IMG/VR virus record: IMGVR_UViG_3300005534_000015
Coordinates: 1 to 63,133 of that record
DNA from: a virus
Direction: 5' to 3' (one strand)
DNA length: 63,133 bases
The stretch's first letter is position 1; each line of letters opens with the position of its first letter. This document shows, piece after piece, positions 14,435-23,201 of the stretch. The position numbers were made by a program, and so were the translations under genes. The notes beneath the pieces were generated by a model. The model saw only the letters and a list, made by a program, of their open reading frames with translations. It had not been told where the DNA came from and did not search any database.

Positions 14435-15583
14435 ATGGGCTCCCTCGTCAAGAACCGCATCTATCGCGCGTCGACCGGGCTGGTCAAGGTCGCGCCGCAT
14501 GGCTATTCCGCCGGCCCGCAGTCGCTGCCGTGGGGCGGCGCCAACGGTTATCGCGAGTTCGTGACGGTGGGGCACGCGTGGCGGATGCAGAAGAGCGGAA
14601 TTATCACCCAAGTCAAGGTGCAGGGGCCATCCAGTTTAACGGGGCAGGGATTCTATTTGCGAGTCTGGCGGCGCCGGGGCGGGGCGGGCAGCCTCTACGA
14701 CGGGATCTCGGCTTCCCCCGGAGCGAATCTGATTGGGCAGATCACCGCGGGCGCGGTCAGCACCGTGACGCTTTCGCCGGGCCTGCCGGCGGCCGAGGGC
14801 GACTACCTCGGTTACCGGCTCGACGGGAATGCGCCTGATCCCGGTCCCTGGACAGCGGCGGGCAGCGTGCCCAGCACCACCACGTACTTCACGAACAACG
14901 TTACTCCCGGTGCCATCGGGTTTGCGTGGGAGGCGCAGTTTGCGCTCGCGGGCGACACGCTGCCCATTGAGGTTTACATGAGCGCGCCGACGGCAGTGAT
15001 CATCGGGGACTCGATTGTGAGTGGCTTTCCGAACCACGTCTCGTTTTTGGAGACGACGGAGACGACGAACCTGGAAGTCCCGATCAGCACCTATCTGATG
15101 CCGACGCTGCCGAGCGTCCTGAACGCGGGCATCAGCGGGAATCTGACCAGCGATATCGTGGCCCGCTTCACGACCGATTGTCTGGCGTACAATCCCCGGT
15201 ATGCCATCATCGAGGGCGGCACGAACGACATCGCGACCGGCGTCTCCTCGGCAACCATTCTCGCGAACTGGACCACCCTGCTGACGGCGACCCAGGCGGC
15301 AGGGGTGCAGGCTGTCATCCTCCTGATCCTGCCGCGCACGACGCTGACCAATGGGCAGTCGCAGCAGCGGGACAGCATCAACGCCTCCCTGACGGCCCTC
15401 GCCGCGACGTATGGAGCCATCGTGGTCAATGCCGACAGCGCGGTCGGTCTCTTCCGGGCCGGCGGCGACGCGGGAAACCACTGGGATATCCAAGCGGCCT
15501 ACGGTTATGGAGACGGCACGCATTACAATCAGGCCGGTCATACGAAAATAGCGCAAACGATTCTGACTGCGATGCGCGGCTAA
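14435..15583 (+). CDS. Virion-associated SGNH/GDSL hydrolase
   Basis: Residues about 1-180 are beta-rich and probably anchor the protein to the virion. Residues about 185-382 form an SGNH hydrolase: block I G-D-S at 191-193, Gly in N-A-G-I-S-G for block II, G-G-T-N-D at 261-265 for block III, and D-G-T-H at 360-363 for block V. Ser193, Asp360 and His363 would be the catalytic set. Such domains de-esterify (often deacetylate) cell-surface polysaccharide. It sits among head genes rather than tail-tip genes. Substrate unknown. Confidence 0.8.
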   Translation: MGSLVKNRIYRASTGLVKVAPHGYSAGPQSLPWGGANGYREFVTVGHAWRMQKSGIITQVKVQGPSSLTGQGFYLRVWRRRGGAGSLYDGISASPGANLIGQITAGAVSTVTLSPGLPAAEGDYLGYRLDGNAPDPGPWTAAGSVPSTTTYFTNNVTPGAIGFAWEAQFALAGDTLPIEVYMSAPTAVIIGDSIVSGFPNHVSFLETTETTNLEVPISTYLMPTLPSVLNAGISGNLTSDIVARFTTDCLAYNPRYAIIEGGTNDIATGVSSATILANWTTLLTATQAAGVQAVILLILPRTTLTNGQSQQRDSINASLTALAATYGAIVVNADSAVGLFRAGGDAGNHWDIQAAYGYGDGTHYNQAGHTKIAQTILTAMRG

Positions 15584-15616
15584 GGGTCTAAAACGGTCAA
15601 TATCTGACCCATGGGC

Positions 15617-15622
15617 TATCAT
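15617..15622 (+). promoter_or_regulatory. -10-like TATCAT upstream of gene 15683
   Basis: TATCATAAAG recurs at 30408 as TATCATAAAGG and resembles TACAATAAAGG at 42917. It lies in the 99-base gap 15584-15682, about 60 bases before the next start. No convincing -35 box. Confidence 0.3.
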
Positions 15623-15682
15623 AAAGACAGTGACTCTTTTGTAACCGTGAGTTCCGTCGGACGAGAGATACGGAGAATCGCC

Positions 15683-16006
15683 ATGGCCAACATCACCAAT
15701 CCCCTCGCCGTTGCCTTTGCGAACAATCAGGTGCGGCCGACTGCCGATTTGATGTCGCAGTTGTACTATACGGCCAAATCGATTGTCAATTACTGGAACG
15801 CCAATTCGATGAGCAGTATCATCCCCAATACGACGGATGTGATTGTCGACGGCGCGGCGACGGATGGGCGGCAGATTCTTACAGGGATTGCTGCTACAGC
15901 CATAATAACGGAGGCTATGGCTGTCATTACCCACTACGAGGCTTCAACGAACGCGGTTTTGAATCAAATCAAGCAGGTTGAAGTAAACGGCGGTGGGCGC
16001 TTCTAA
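15683..16006 (+). CDS. Small structural-like protein, 107 residues
   Basis: Start at 15683 chosen for its CGGAGAATCGCC upstream signal; the in-frame ATG at 15611 lies inside the promoter-like gap. The product is soluble and rich in Asn, Thr, Ala and Ile. It is likely a virion or fibre-accessory protein by position between the SGNH hydrolase and the beta-helix protein. No family recognised. Confidence 0.6.
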   Translation: MANITNPLAVAFANNQVRPTADLMSQLYYTAKSIVNYWNANSMSSIIPNTTDVIVDGAATDGRQILTGIAATAIITEAMAVITHYEASTNAVLNQIKQVEVNGGGRF

Positions 16007-16009
16007 GGA

Positions 16010-16015
16010 TATACT
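16010..16015 (+). promoter_or_regulatory. -10-like TATACT before gene 16042
   Basis: TATACT lies 26 bases before the ATG at 16042 and 11 before an alternative GTG at 16027. It has no evident -35 partner. It belongs to the set of short-spaced -10-like elements at gene starts. Confidence 0.3.
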
Positions 16016-16041
16016 AGTAATTCTTCGTGAGGCATACTTCG

Positions 16042-16347
16042 ATGACGGAACCTGTCGAGCATCTTTTGTGGTGGGAGGCCCCATGGACTGCACCGCCTGA
16101 ACTCATTCGCGTCCAGGTCAGCGAGGGACAGGCCGTGCTGGAGTTGGTGCAGGGCGCCGTCAACCCGAAGAGTGTCACGCTCACGCTGACCGCCGAACAG
16201 GCGCAGGGCCTGGCGATGAAGTTGCACGAGGCGGCGATTCGGCTTTCTCTGCCGGCCGCGCAGGCCCACGGTTTGTCGTGCTGGCTGCGAGATAACCTTT
16301 TGAGTGCTTCGGGGGCGAATGTCCCGAGCTGGCTGCGCTCCCGGTGA
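16042..16347 (+). CDS. Hypothetical 101-residue protein
   Basis: The product starts T-E-P-V-E-H-L-L-W-W-E-A-P, then has a strand-rich centre and a Gln/Ala helix. The start may be the ATG at 16042 or the GTG at 16027; neither has a strong ribosome-binding site at normal spacing. It precedes the beta-helix protein by eight bases. No recognised family. Confidence 0.55.
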   Translation: MTEPVEHLLWWEAPWTAPPELIRVQVSEGQAVLELVQGAVNPKSVTLTLTAEQAQGLAMKLHEAAIRLSLPAAQAHGLSCWLRDNLLSASGANVPSWLRSR

Positions 16348-16355
16348 GATAAACC

Positions 16356-17786
16356 ATGGCGATCACTGCTGCCGCCGTCGGCGAAGTACGGCAAGCCACC
16401 GGGAACGACAACTGGGGCGGCTTTTTCATCGCGGGTGCCAGCGGCACCGACCGCAGCCAGGCGAACGCCGCCTTTGTCGTCATCGACAACTCGACCATTA
16501 CAACGAGCATTACCACGAACGTCATTACGTTTACTGGCGGCTATACGCCGACTGCCGCCGATATCGGAAACGTCGTGCAGATGCTGACCGGCACGAACGT
16601 TACGGCGGGTTTTTACAACATTACGGCGCAAACGTCGACGACCTGGACGGTTAACGGGAACGTCGTTACGAGCGGCACCACCACCAATGCTACCGGCAAC
16701 ATGGGTGGGGCGCTGGCGACCTTGACGAAGCTGTCCGGTGCGATGCTTGCCTCCAACAAGGCTTACGGCACAGGAAACTTTATCTCGACCGCGACCACGA
16801 CGTTCGCGCAAGCGGTCGCAAACACCTCCGCGGCCGCGCCGCCCACCCGCTTGATCGGTTACGGCAGCACGCGGGGCGACACCACTCATCTGACGGTCAC
16901 GCTCTCGACGAACACCGGTTTGACCGGCCTGAAGGCGACGGGAAACGCTTTCTTCTTCGAGCAGTGCGACGTGAACGGGTCGAGCCTGGGGACCTCCTCG
17001 GGGATCACCACGTTTACCTCGGGGTTCGTGATTCGATGCAAGGTCACCAATTGCACCACGGCGGGGATTACGTTGGGTACTTCTGCTTCCGCCGTAGAAT
17101 GTGAGGCAACCGGAAACTCGGGTGCGAATGGAGCAATCACCGGATCAGGGAACACTACCGGCCTTGTCACTCGCTGTTTCGTCCATGACAACACCAGCCT
17201 GGGCATTAATCTGGGAAGCGGGTTCGCCTGCACCTATAACATCGTCTGCAACAACAGCGGCGCCAGCTCAGACGGGATTTTCTTTTCCTCGGTGACGAGT
17301 ATCCTGAACAATACCGTCCATAATAACGGCCGGGACGGGCTGCGCGGCGCCACGAGCCAGCTCGGCATGACCATCCGCAACAACCTGCTGACGAGCAACG
17401 GCGGATTTGGCTTGAATCTGGACAATGCTGCCGCGCTGCCGGCCGCCTATCAATACGACGGCAACGCTTACTACTCGAACACCAGCGGCGCGCGCAATAA
17501 CGCCGACAGCACCGCCGGCATTTACGGCGTCAACCCTTACACGAATACGATGGACGTCACCCTGAGCGGCTCCCCGTACGTGGGACCGACCACGGGCACG
17601 AGCGCGAACTTTGCTTTGAACAACACAGCCGGGGCCGGCGCTGCCTGCCGGGCGTCGGGAACGCCGGGAACATGGCCCGGCAATACGGGGACGACGGGCT
17701 TCCTGGATATGGGGGCTGTCCAACACGCGGATACGAGCGGCAGTATTCTGGTCGCGCAGGGACTCGATGGGGGGATGAACGGATGA
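16356..17786 (+). CDS. Right-handed beta-helix virion protein
   Basis: The 476-residue product is rich in Asn, Thr, Gly and Ser. Its centre (about residues 190-400) has the repeating pattern of parallel beta-helix turns with Asn ladders, for example N-N-T-V-H-N-N-G-R-D-G-L followed by I-R-N-N-L-L-T-S-N-G-G-F-G-L-N-L. Such folds occur in phage tailspikes, depolymerases and polysaccharide-binding proteins. No catalytic residues can be named. The four-base overlap (ATGA) with the next gene suggests co-translation with the repeat fibre. Confidence 0.7.
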   Translation: MAITAAAVGEVRQATGNDNWGGFFIAGASGTDRSQANAAFVVIDNSTITTSITTNVITFTGGYTPTAADIGNVVQMLTGTNVTAGFYNITAQTSTTWTVNGNVVTSGTTTNATGNMGGALATLTKLSGAMLASNKAYGTGNFISTATTTFAQAVANTSAAAPPTRLIGYGSTRGDTTHLTVTLSTNTGLTGLKATGNAFFFEQCDVNGSSLGTSSGITTFTSGFVIRCKVTNCTTAGITLGTSASAVECEATGNSGANGAITGSGNTTGLVTRCFVHDNTSLGINLGSGFACTYNIVCNNSGASSDGIFFSSVTSILNNTVHNNGRDGLRGATSQLGMTIRNNLLTSNGGFGLNLDNAAALPAAYQYDGNAYYSNTSGARNNADSTAGIYGVNPYTNTMDVTLSGSPYVGPTTGTSANFALNNTAGAGAACRASGTPGTWPGNTGTTGFLDMGAVQHADTSGSILVAQGLDGGMNG

Positions 17787-20700
17787 AGCACCAACTGCAT
17801 CGCGGTTTGACCAGTAAAACCGTCAAGGTCTTCCTCCAGGATTCCACCTCTACGACCGGTGCCGGTCTGACGGGCCTGACGAGCGCCAGCAGCGGGTTGA
17901 TTGCCTATTATATTCGGGAGGGCGATAACGCAACGACGGCGATTACGTTGTCGGCGGGGACGCTCGGCACCTGGAGCAGCGGCGGGTTCGTTGAAGTCGA
18001 TGCGACTCACATGCCCGGTATCTACGAATTGGGGCTGCCGAATGCCGCCGTCGCCTCGGGGAACAGCGTGGTTGTCGTCATCCGCGGTGCGACAAACCTG
18101 GTGCCGCGGAACCTCGAAATCCAGTTGACGGATACGGACGTGAACGATGGGGTGCGCTTCGGGCTGACCGCGCTTCCGAACGCGGCGGCCGGTGCCACCG
18201 GGGGCGCGGACTGCACCGTGACTCTGGGTGGGACCGCCTCGGCGGGATCGGCGACCTCGATCACCTTAACGGGTGGTTCGGCAACTGATAACTACTACAA
18301 CCACCAGGTCGTGCAGATCGTGGGCGGCACCGGGGTCGGGCAGGCGCGGACCATCGTTAGCTATACCGGCAGTACCAAGGTGGCGATTGTCAATCGCGCC
18401 TGGCGCACCAACCCCGACAACACGAGTGTTTTCGCGGTTAAGGGGATCGATGTGACCCCCTCGATTGGCGTGCTAGGTGGCTTAGCCGTTGCGGCCACGT
18501 CGACCACGATCACCCTCACCAGCGCCGCGGTCGCGACGGATAACTACTATAACGGCTGCCTGATCGTCATTAGCGCCGGCACAGGGCTCACGCAAACCCG
18601 CGTAATCAAGAGCTATGTGGGCAGTACGCAGGTCGCGACGGTGGATCACGCGTGGACGACGACACCGGATACGACCAGTGTGTTCCTGCTGATGCAGACT
18701 GATCTGGCCGCGAAGGACGCCTCGCTGCAGATCGCGGCCAACGCGGTCAACGGAAACGTGACGGGCTCGGTGGGCAGTGTTGTCGGCGGGGTGACGGTGA
18801 CCACGAATAACGATAAGACCGGTTATGGTCTTTCGACGCTGGAAAGCTTCATCCTGCACAGTGGCACTGCGCAGGCAGCGACCTCGACCACGATTGCCCT
18901 GGCAGCATCGGCTTCCAGCGTTGACAGCCTCTACAATGGTGAGGTCATTAAGATATACGGTGGAACTGGGGCAGGTCAGGCCCGGATCATTACTGCTTAC
19001 ACCGGCGTCAGTAAGGCGGCCCTCGTCGACCGGGCATGGATCACCACCCCTGACGCCACCTCCCTCTATGCGATCCTCTCCCTCGATCAGGCAGCCACGG
19101 ATGCTAACCTGGCCATTGCCGCGAACGCTGTCAATGGAAACGTGACGGGTTCGGTGGGGAGCGTCACCGGGAATGTCGGGGGCTCCGTCGCCTCCGTCAC
19201 CGGTAACGTCGGCGGGAATGTCGTCGGCAGCGTGGGCAGTGTTACCGGGAACGTCGGTGGCAACGTGTCGGGGAATGTGACAGGGAGCGTCGGATCGGTC
19301 GCCTCCGGTGGGATCACCGCGGCTTCCTTCGGGTCGGGGGCGCTGGGCGCCGTCTGGGACGAGTCGATCTCCAGCCATACGACCTCGGGGACCTTCGGAC
19401 AGCGCCTGCAGGATGTTCGCTCCGGTACTGCCCAGGCGGGCGCGGCTGGCACGATTACCCTTGACGCCGGGGCCTCAGCGACGAACAGCTTCTACAATAA
19501 CTGCCTGATCTATTTGACCGGCGGGACGGGGGCCGGGCAATCCCGCTTTGTGACCGGCTACGTGGGCGCCACGAAGGTTGCCACAGTCAACGATAACTGG
19601 GTGGTGAACCCGGACAACACCAGTGTCTTCGTTATCCTGCCGTGGGACGCGGTAACGCAGGTGATCGGCGCCGTGGGCTCGGTCACCGGCAACGTGGGCG
19701 GCAGCGTCGGCTCGGTGACGGGGAACGTCGGGGGCAGTGTGGCTTCGGTGACCGGGAATGTCGGCGGCAGCGTCAACAGCGTGACGAGCCCGGTTCCCGT
19801 GCAGAGCGGCACTGGCGCCAATCAGATCAATCTCTCCAGCGGCAACGTCGGTGTCCAGAGCGGCACGGGGGCGAACCAGATCAGCCTGACGAGCGGCGCG
19901 GTGACCGTCGGCACGAACAACGATAAGACGGGCTACTCCCTCCTGAACGGCTCGGTGACCAGCAGCACTTTTGCCGCCGGGGCGCTCGGGGCCGTCTGGG
20001 ACGAGAGCCTGGCAAGCCACACGACCAGCGGGACCTTTGGGCAGGCGCTGCAGAAGATCCGGACGGGCACGGCCCAGGCGGGGGCCAGCACCTCGATCAC
20101 GCTTGACGCGGGTGCGAGCGCCACCGACAGCTTCTATAACAACGGGCTGCTCTTTATTACGAGCGGGACGGGCCAGCACCAGGCGCGGTTCATTACCGCT
20201 TATGTGGGGGCGACGAAGGTGGCGACGGTCGGCTCCGCCTGGGCGACCAATCCGGACAGCACCAGCGTTTTCGAGATCATCCCGTTCGATGCGATCTCCA
20301 TTCCTTCGGTGCCGACGGCCGCGCAAAACGCCGCCGCCGTCTGGAATGAGCCGCGCGCCAGCCACACGACGGCCGGAACGTTCGGCGAAGGGGTCGCGGC
20401 CGTTGAAGGGAACGTGACCGGCAGCGTCAACAGCGTCACGAGTGCCGTCACGGTGGGCACCAACAACGACAAGACCGGTTACGGCCTCTCCAGCCTGGAG
20501 AGCTTCCTCCTGCAGAACGGAACGGCCCAGGCGGGCGCCGCGACGACGATTACGCTGGCTGCGGGTGCTTCGGCCACGGACAACCTGTATGTGGGCCAGG
20601 TGATTAAACTGTATGGCGGCACCGGCAGCGGACAAGCGCGGGTCATCACCGGCTATGTCGGCAGCACGAAGGTCGCTACCGTCGACCGGGCATGGCAGAC

Positions 20701-21421
20701 CAATCCGGATAACACGACGACCTACGCCGTGCTGGCGTTTGATCTGGCGGCGACGGACAGCTCCCTGCGGGTGACGGCTAACTCCGTTTCGGGGGACGTG
20801 GCGGGCAGCGTGAACAGTGTGGCGACCGCCGTGACCGTGGGGACGAATAACGATAAGACGGGCTATTCCCTCTCGGGCGCCGGCATCGCCGCGATCTGGA
20901 ATGCACTGACCTCCGGCTTCTCGACCGTCGGTTCCATCGGTCTCAAGCTCGCGAACTGGGCGCTCGGTTCCGATAATCGCGCGCTCGTTTCGGCCGACAC
21001 ACACACGAGCGGGGAGACTGTAGCCGCCGTGACCGGCGCCGTCGGCAGCGTGGCCGGTAATGTCGCCGGCTCGGTGGGCTCGGTCACTGGCGCGGTTGGC
21101 AGCGTGACTGCCGCGGTGACGGTTGGCACGAACAACGACAAAACCGGCTACAGTCTGGCTACAACCCCGCCGACCGCCGCGCAGGTCGCGACGCAGGTGC
21201 TGACCAGCACGAACCTGTCCGAGAACGCGCAGGGTCTACCACCCGTTACGCCCACGCTGGCCGAACTGCTGATGTATTTCTACATGGAATGGCGCAACAC
21301 CGCCACCTCGACCGCCTCGCTGAAAGCGGTGGAGAATGACGCGGGGTCGGTCATTTCGAAGGCCAGTCTCAGTGACGACGGGACCACCTTCACCAAGAGC
21401 AAGATGCAGAGCGGGCCATGA
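17783..21421 (+). CDS. Large repeat-rich fibre/virion protein, 1212 residues
   Basis: Start fixed by the ATGA overlap at 17783-17786; the longer frame upstream is antisense-like. An N-terminal beta domain (about 1-140) is followed by six copies of a roughly 75-residue domain with the consensus G-T-G-x-G-Q-A-R and S-T-K-V-A-T-V ... W-x-T-N-P-D. These are separated by N-N-D-K-T-G-Y motifs, tracts of G-S-V-G-S-V-T-G-N-V type and A-S-H-T-T-S-G-T-F-G segments. Such proteins are long phage fibres or surface appendages. The gene lies in the head module, so a capsid fibre is as likely as a tail fibre. Confidence 0.7.
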   Translation: MKHQLHRGLTSKTVKVFLQDSTSTTGAGLTGLTSASSGLIAYYIREGDNATTAITLSAGTLGTWSSGGFVEVDATHMPGIYELGLPNAAVASGNSVVVVIRGATNLVPRNLEIQLTDTDVNDGVRFGLTALPNAAAGATGGADCTVTLGGTASAGSATSITLTGGSATDNYYNHQVVQIVGGTGVGQARTIVSYTGSTKVAIVNRAWRTNPDNTSVFAVKGIDVTPSIGVLGGLAVAATSTTITLTSAAVATDNYYNGCLIVISAGTGLTQTRVIKSYVGSTQVATVDHAWTTTPDTTSVFLLMQTDLAAKDASLQIAANAVNGNVTGSVGSVVGGVTVTTNNDKTGYGLSTLESFILHSGTAQAATSTTIALAASASSVDSLYNGEVIKIYGGTGAGQARIITAYTGVSKAALVDRAWITTPDATSLYAILSLDQAATDANLAIAANAVNGNVTGSVGSVTGNVGGSVASVTGNVGGNVVGSVGSVTGNVGGNVSGNVTGSVGSVASGGITAASFGSGALGAVWDESISSHTTSGTFGQRLQDVRSGTAQAGAAGTITLDAGASATNSFYNNCLIYLTGGTGAGQSRFVTGYVGATKVATVNDNWVVNPDNTSVFVILPWDAVTQVIGAVGSVTGNVGGSVGSVTGNVGGSVASVTGNVGGSVNSVTSPVPVQSGTGANQINLSSGNVGVQSGTGANQISLTSGAVTVGTNNDKTGYSLLNGSVTSSTFAAGALGAVWDESLASHTTSGTFGQALQKIRTGTAQAGASTSITLDAGASATDSFYNNGLLFITSGTGQHQARFITAYVGATKVATVGSAWATNPDSTSVFEIIPFDAISIPSVPTAAQNAAAVWNEPRASHTTAGTFGEGVAAVEGNVTGSVNSVTSAVTVGTNNDKTGYGLSSLESFLLQNGTAQAGAATTITLAAGASATDNLYVGQVIKLYGGTGSGQARVITGYVGSTKVATVDRAWQTNPDNTTTYAVLAFDLAATDSSLRVTANSVSGDVAGSVNSVATAVTVGTNNDKTGYSLSGAGIAAIWNALTSGFSTVGSIGLKLANWALGSDNRALVSADTHTSGETVAAVTGAVGSVAGNVAGSVGSVTGAVGSVTAAVTVGTNNDKTGYSLATTPPTAAQVATQVLTSTNLSENAQGLPPVTPTLAELLMYFYMEWRNTATSTASLKAVENDAGSVISKASLSDDGTTFTKSKMQSGP
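18209..20746 (+). repeat. Six copies of a ~75-codon domain repeat
   Basis: Copies lie at about 18209-18445, 18481-18699, 18853-19090, 19414-19651, 20053-20292 and 20509-20746. All share T-I-T-L at the start, G-G-T-G-x-G-Q-x-R in the middle and V-G-S/A-T-K-V-A-T-V with W-x-x-N/T-P-D near the end. Copies 4, 5 and 6 are the most alike, suggesting more recent duplication. Between copies are Gly/Ser/Val tracts at about 19138-19300 and 19672-19790, with another such tract at 21024-21120. Confidence 0.75.
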
Positions 21422-21636
21422 TCGATACCGCGCAGAAACGAAGATCAGCGCTGTCCCAGGGCGGGTGGGCTCACATCCTACCTCTCCCTTCCGGCACGGT
21501 CGATCAGGGCGCGCAGCAGGACGTGCTGTGGGTCTACCGGGGTATCCTGGCGGGGCAGTTTATCGTTCCGCCGCTGGTCAACTACGTCGCCACCGTCGCC
21601 GATCTCGGGCAGTATGTCGCTACGGTCGTGGGGTAA
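21418..21636 (+). CDS. Small structural-like protein, 72 residues
   Basis: The start overlaps the stop of the fibre gene (ATGA). The product contains P-L-P-S-G-T, a W-V-Y-R-G strand and a C-terminal V-A-T-V repeat. It may cap or assist the fibre; no family recognised. Confidence 0.6.
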   Translation: MIDTAQKRRSALSQGGWAHILPLPSGTVDQGAQQDVLWVYRGILAGQFIVPPLVNYVATVADLGQYVATVVG

Positions 21637-21642
21637 ACCATT

Positions 21643-22023
21643 ATGAGCGATTACAGCGATTTTTCGCTTTCGTTTACCCGCGGCGACACGCATCTGTTCC
21701 GCTTCACCGTGGTCGACAAATTGACGGGGGTCGTGCAAAACATCACGACGTGGCAGAAGTTCTGGGTGACGGGGAAGTTGCACCTGTCCGACAGCGATGC
21801 CAACGCGGTGTTCGAATTGACCCTCGGCAGCGGCATCGCCCTGATCGACCCGTCGCATGGCCTGGCCGAGGTCACCATCTCGCCGACCAACACCGCCTCC
21901 CTCGATTTTCGGAAGTATACCCTGTTTGGCGACATTCAGGGGAAAGATACCACGGGTAATATCTGGACGCTCGCCAAGGGGACGTTCGTCATTACCTCTG
22001 ATGTGACGCAGGCGACGAGTTAG
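21643..22023 (+). CDS. Beta-sandwich virion protein (BppU N-terminal-like)
   Basis: The 126-residue product begins D-F-S-L-S-F-T-R-G-D-T-H-L-F-R-F, followed by W-Q-K-F-W-V-T-G-K-L and a run of strands ending W-T-L-A-K-G-T-F-V-I-T-S-D-V-T. This order is typical of the small immunoglobulin-like domains at the N-terminus of baseplate upper proteins and of some head-fibre proteins. No enzymatic residues. It closes the fibre operon before a strong hairpin. Confidence 0.55.
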   Translation: MSDYSDFSLSFTRGDTHLFRFTVVDKLTGVVQNITTWQKFWVTGKLHLSDSDANAVFELTLGSGIALIDPSHGLAEVTISPTNTASLDFRKYTLFGDIQGKDTTGNIWTLAKGTFVITSDVTQATS

Positions 22024-22027
22024 GGGC

Positions 22028-22055
22028 AGCCGGCCCCTGGTCAGAGGGGCCGGCT
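22028..22055 (+). terminator. Strong GC-rich hairpin after the fibre operon
   Basis: Arms 22028-22038 and 22045-22055 form an 11-bp perfect stem with a six-base loop. No T tract follows, so termination may be partial. The remainder of the 134-base gap has a direct repeat of AACGCGCCC (about 22061 and 22079) and a second small hairpin near 22115-22131. Confidence 0.5.
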
Positions 22056-22157
22056 CTTGGAACGCGCCCTTCGATACGAACGCGCCCATCTTACCGGGAT
22101 GATAACGGCGCGTCAAGCGGGAAAGACCCGCTGCTGTTTCGAGGAAGAGAAGGCCCG

Positions 22158-22730
22158 ATGAATTGGATACCCGCTGTCAAGCGTTCCTTCGACATCGAGA
22201 CGTTCGAGCAGTATGTGCATGTGCTGCCGTTTCACGCATGGCGACCCCAGTTTATCGTTCTCCACAACACCGGCGTTCCCCGTCTCGATCAGTGGCACCA
22301 GTACCCCGTGGCGGTTCGCATGAACGGGTTGGAGCATTACTATCGCGACGTCATGCAGTGGCACGCCGGCCCGCATCTGTTCGTGTCGGACACGGAGATC
22401 AGCGTGTTTACCCCGTTGACGGTCCCCGGCGTTCATTCGCCGAGCTGGAACGCGATTTCGTGGGGTGTCGAAATGGTCGGCGACTTTACGGCGGAAGCGT
22501 TTGATCCGAAGGTGAAAACAAACGCTGTGGCGGCGATAGCCTCGCTCTGCGCGGCGATTGGGATGGACAGTCACACGCTGCGGCTGCACAAAGAGGACCC
22601 GGCCACCACGCATAAAGAATGCCCCGGTATTCATGTCGACAAACAGGAGATGATCGACGCGGTTCACGCTTTGATTCTGGCCCGTCACAGCGGCGAGCAT
22701 TCCGTCAGCGGTGCTCTGCCCAACCCTTAG
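22158..22730 (+). CDS. N-acetylmuramoyl-L-alanine amidase (endolysin)
   Basis: The 190-residue product is a single Amidase_2 (T7 lysozyme-like) domain: F-I-V-L-H-N-T-G with zinc ligand His36, a central H-A-G-P-H segment, a S-W-N-x-I-S-W-G-V-E-M-V-G-D-F block, and a C-terminal L-H-K-E-D ... H-K-E-C-P-G with His144, Lys153 and Cys155. It would cut the amide between MurNAc and L-Ala. There is no signal peptide, so release would need a holin or the protein may be packaged in the virion. No recognised holin adjoins it. Its place inside the head module is unusual. Confidence 0.85.
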   Translation: MNWIPAVKRSFDIETFEQYVHVLPFHAWRPQFIVLHNTGVPRLDQWHQYPVAVRMNGLEHYYRDVMQWHAGPHLFVSDTEISVFTPLTVPGVHSPSWNAISWGVEMVGDFTAEAFDPKVKTNAVAAIASLCAAIGMDSHTLRLHKEDPATTHKECPGIHVDKQEMIDAVHALILARHSGEHSVSGALPNP

Positions 22731-22741
22731 GAGAAAGTTTC

Positions 22742-23161
22742 ATGTGGAGTTTGCTCGTTCAAAAAATTTTAGGTGGTTTGGAAATGACCGGCGTGAAGTC
22801 TCTGATTCACCAGTTGGAGCATTTCGTGGCCCCTTACGCCGTGAAGGACATCAGCGGCGCGGTCGGCGATTTACTCGTCGAAGGGGTCAACGCGGCGGTG
22901 GCAGCCGCGGTGAACACTCTCGATAAGGATAAAGCAGGCGATTTTGCCCACGGCTATGTGGCGGAAATCGAACACGATTTACTGGCCCTGACCCAGGCGC
23001 TGACTGAATACGTTCCACTGCAGGTCGCGGTGGAAGACGCGATCAAACAATTCGGGTCCGGATCGAAAGAAGCGAACGCCGCCATTGATACGAGAAACGC
23101 CGGAGTCGACGCCATCAAGACCGACATCGCCGGTTTGTTTACTCACATGGTGAAGATTTAA
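22742..23161 (+). CDS. Hypothetical 139-residue protein
   Basis: Start at 22742 with AGGAGAAAG nine bases upstream. The product begins with a hydrophobic amphipathic helix (M-W-S-L-L-V-Q-K-I-L), then is Ala/Val/Asp-rich and helical with a D-K-D-K-A-G-D-F turn. It follows the amidase by 11 bases and precedes a terminator, so it forms a short unit with it and might assist lysis. No transmembrane helix or known family is evident. Confidence 0.6.
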   Translation: MWSLLVQKILGGLEMTGVKSLIHQLEHFVAPYAVKDISGAVGDLLVEGVNAAVAAAVNTLDKDKAGDFAHGYVAEIEHDLLALTQALTEYVPLQVAVEDAIKQFGSGSKEANAAIDTRNAGVDAIKTDIAGLFTHMVKI

Positions 23162-23193
23162 CTCCAAAAAGACAATTGTTTTGTGACAGCGGG

Positions 23194-23199
23194 TACAAT
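23194..23199 (+). promoter_or_regulatory. -10 element abutting a terminator
   Basis: GGGTACAATAA places TACAAT five to seven bases before the expected start near 23206, which is inside the 5' arm of the terminator at 23202-23231. Transcripts from here would lack four bases of that arm. It would drive the kinase/capsid operon. The -35 region is weak (GACAAT at normal spacing). Confidence 0.4.
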
Positions 23200-23201
23200 A
23201 A

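Noticed and set aside
14636-15934. 432-codon minus-strand frame opposite the SGNH hydrolase
   Set aside because: The plus-strand product has clear catalytic motifs; this frame does not.
19475-21004. 509-codon minus-strand frame opposite the fibre repeats
   Set aside because: Open because the repeat codons on the plus strand avoid the relevant triplets; product is repetitive Arg/Gly/His with no domain.
19138-21120. Gly/Ser/Val coding tracts as a CRISPR array
   Set aside because: Units are coding and variable in length without constant spacers.
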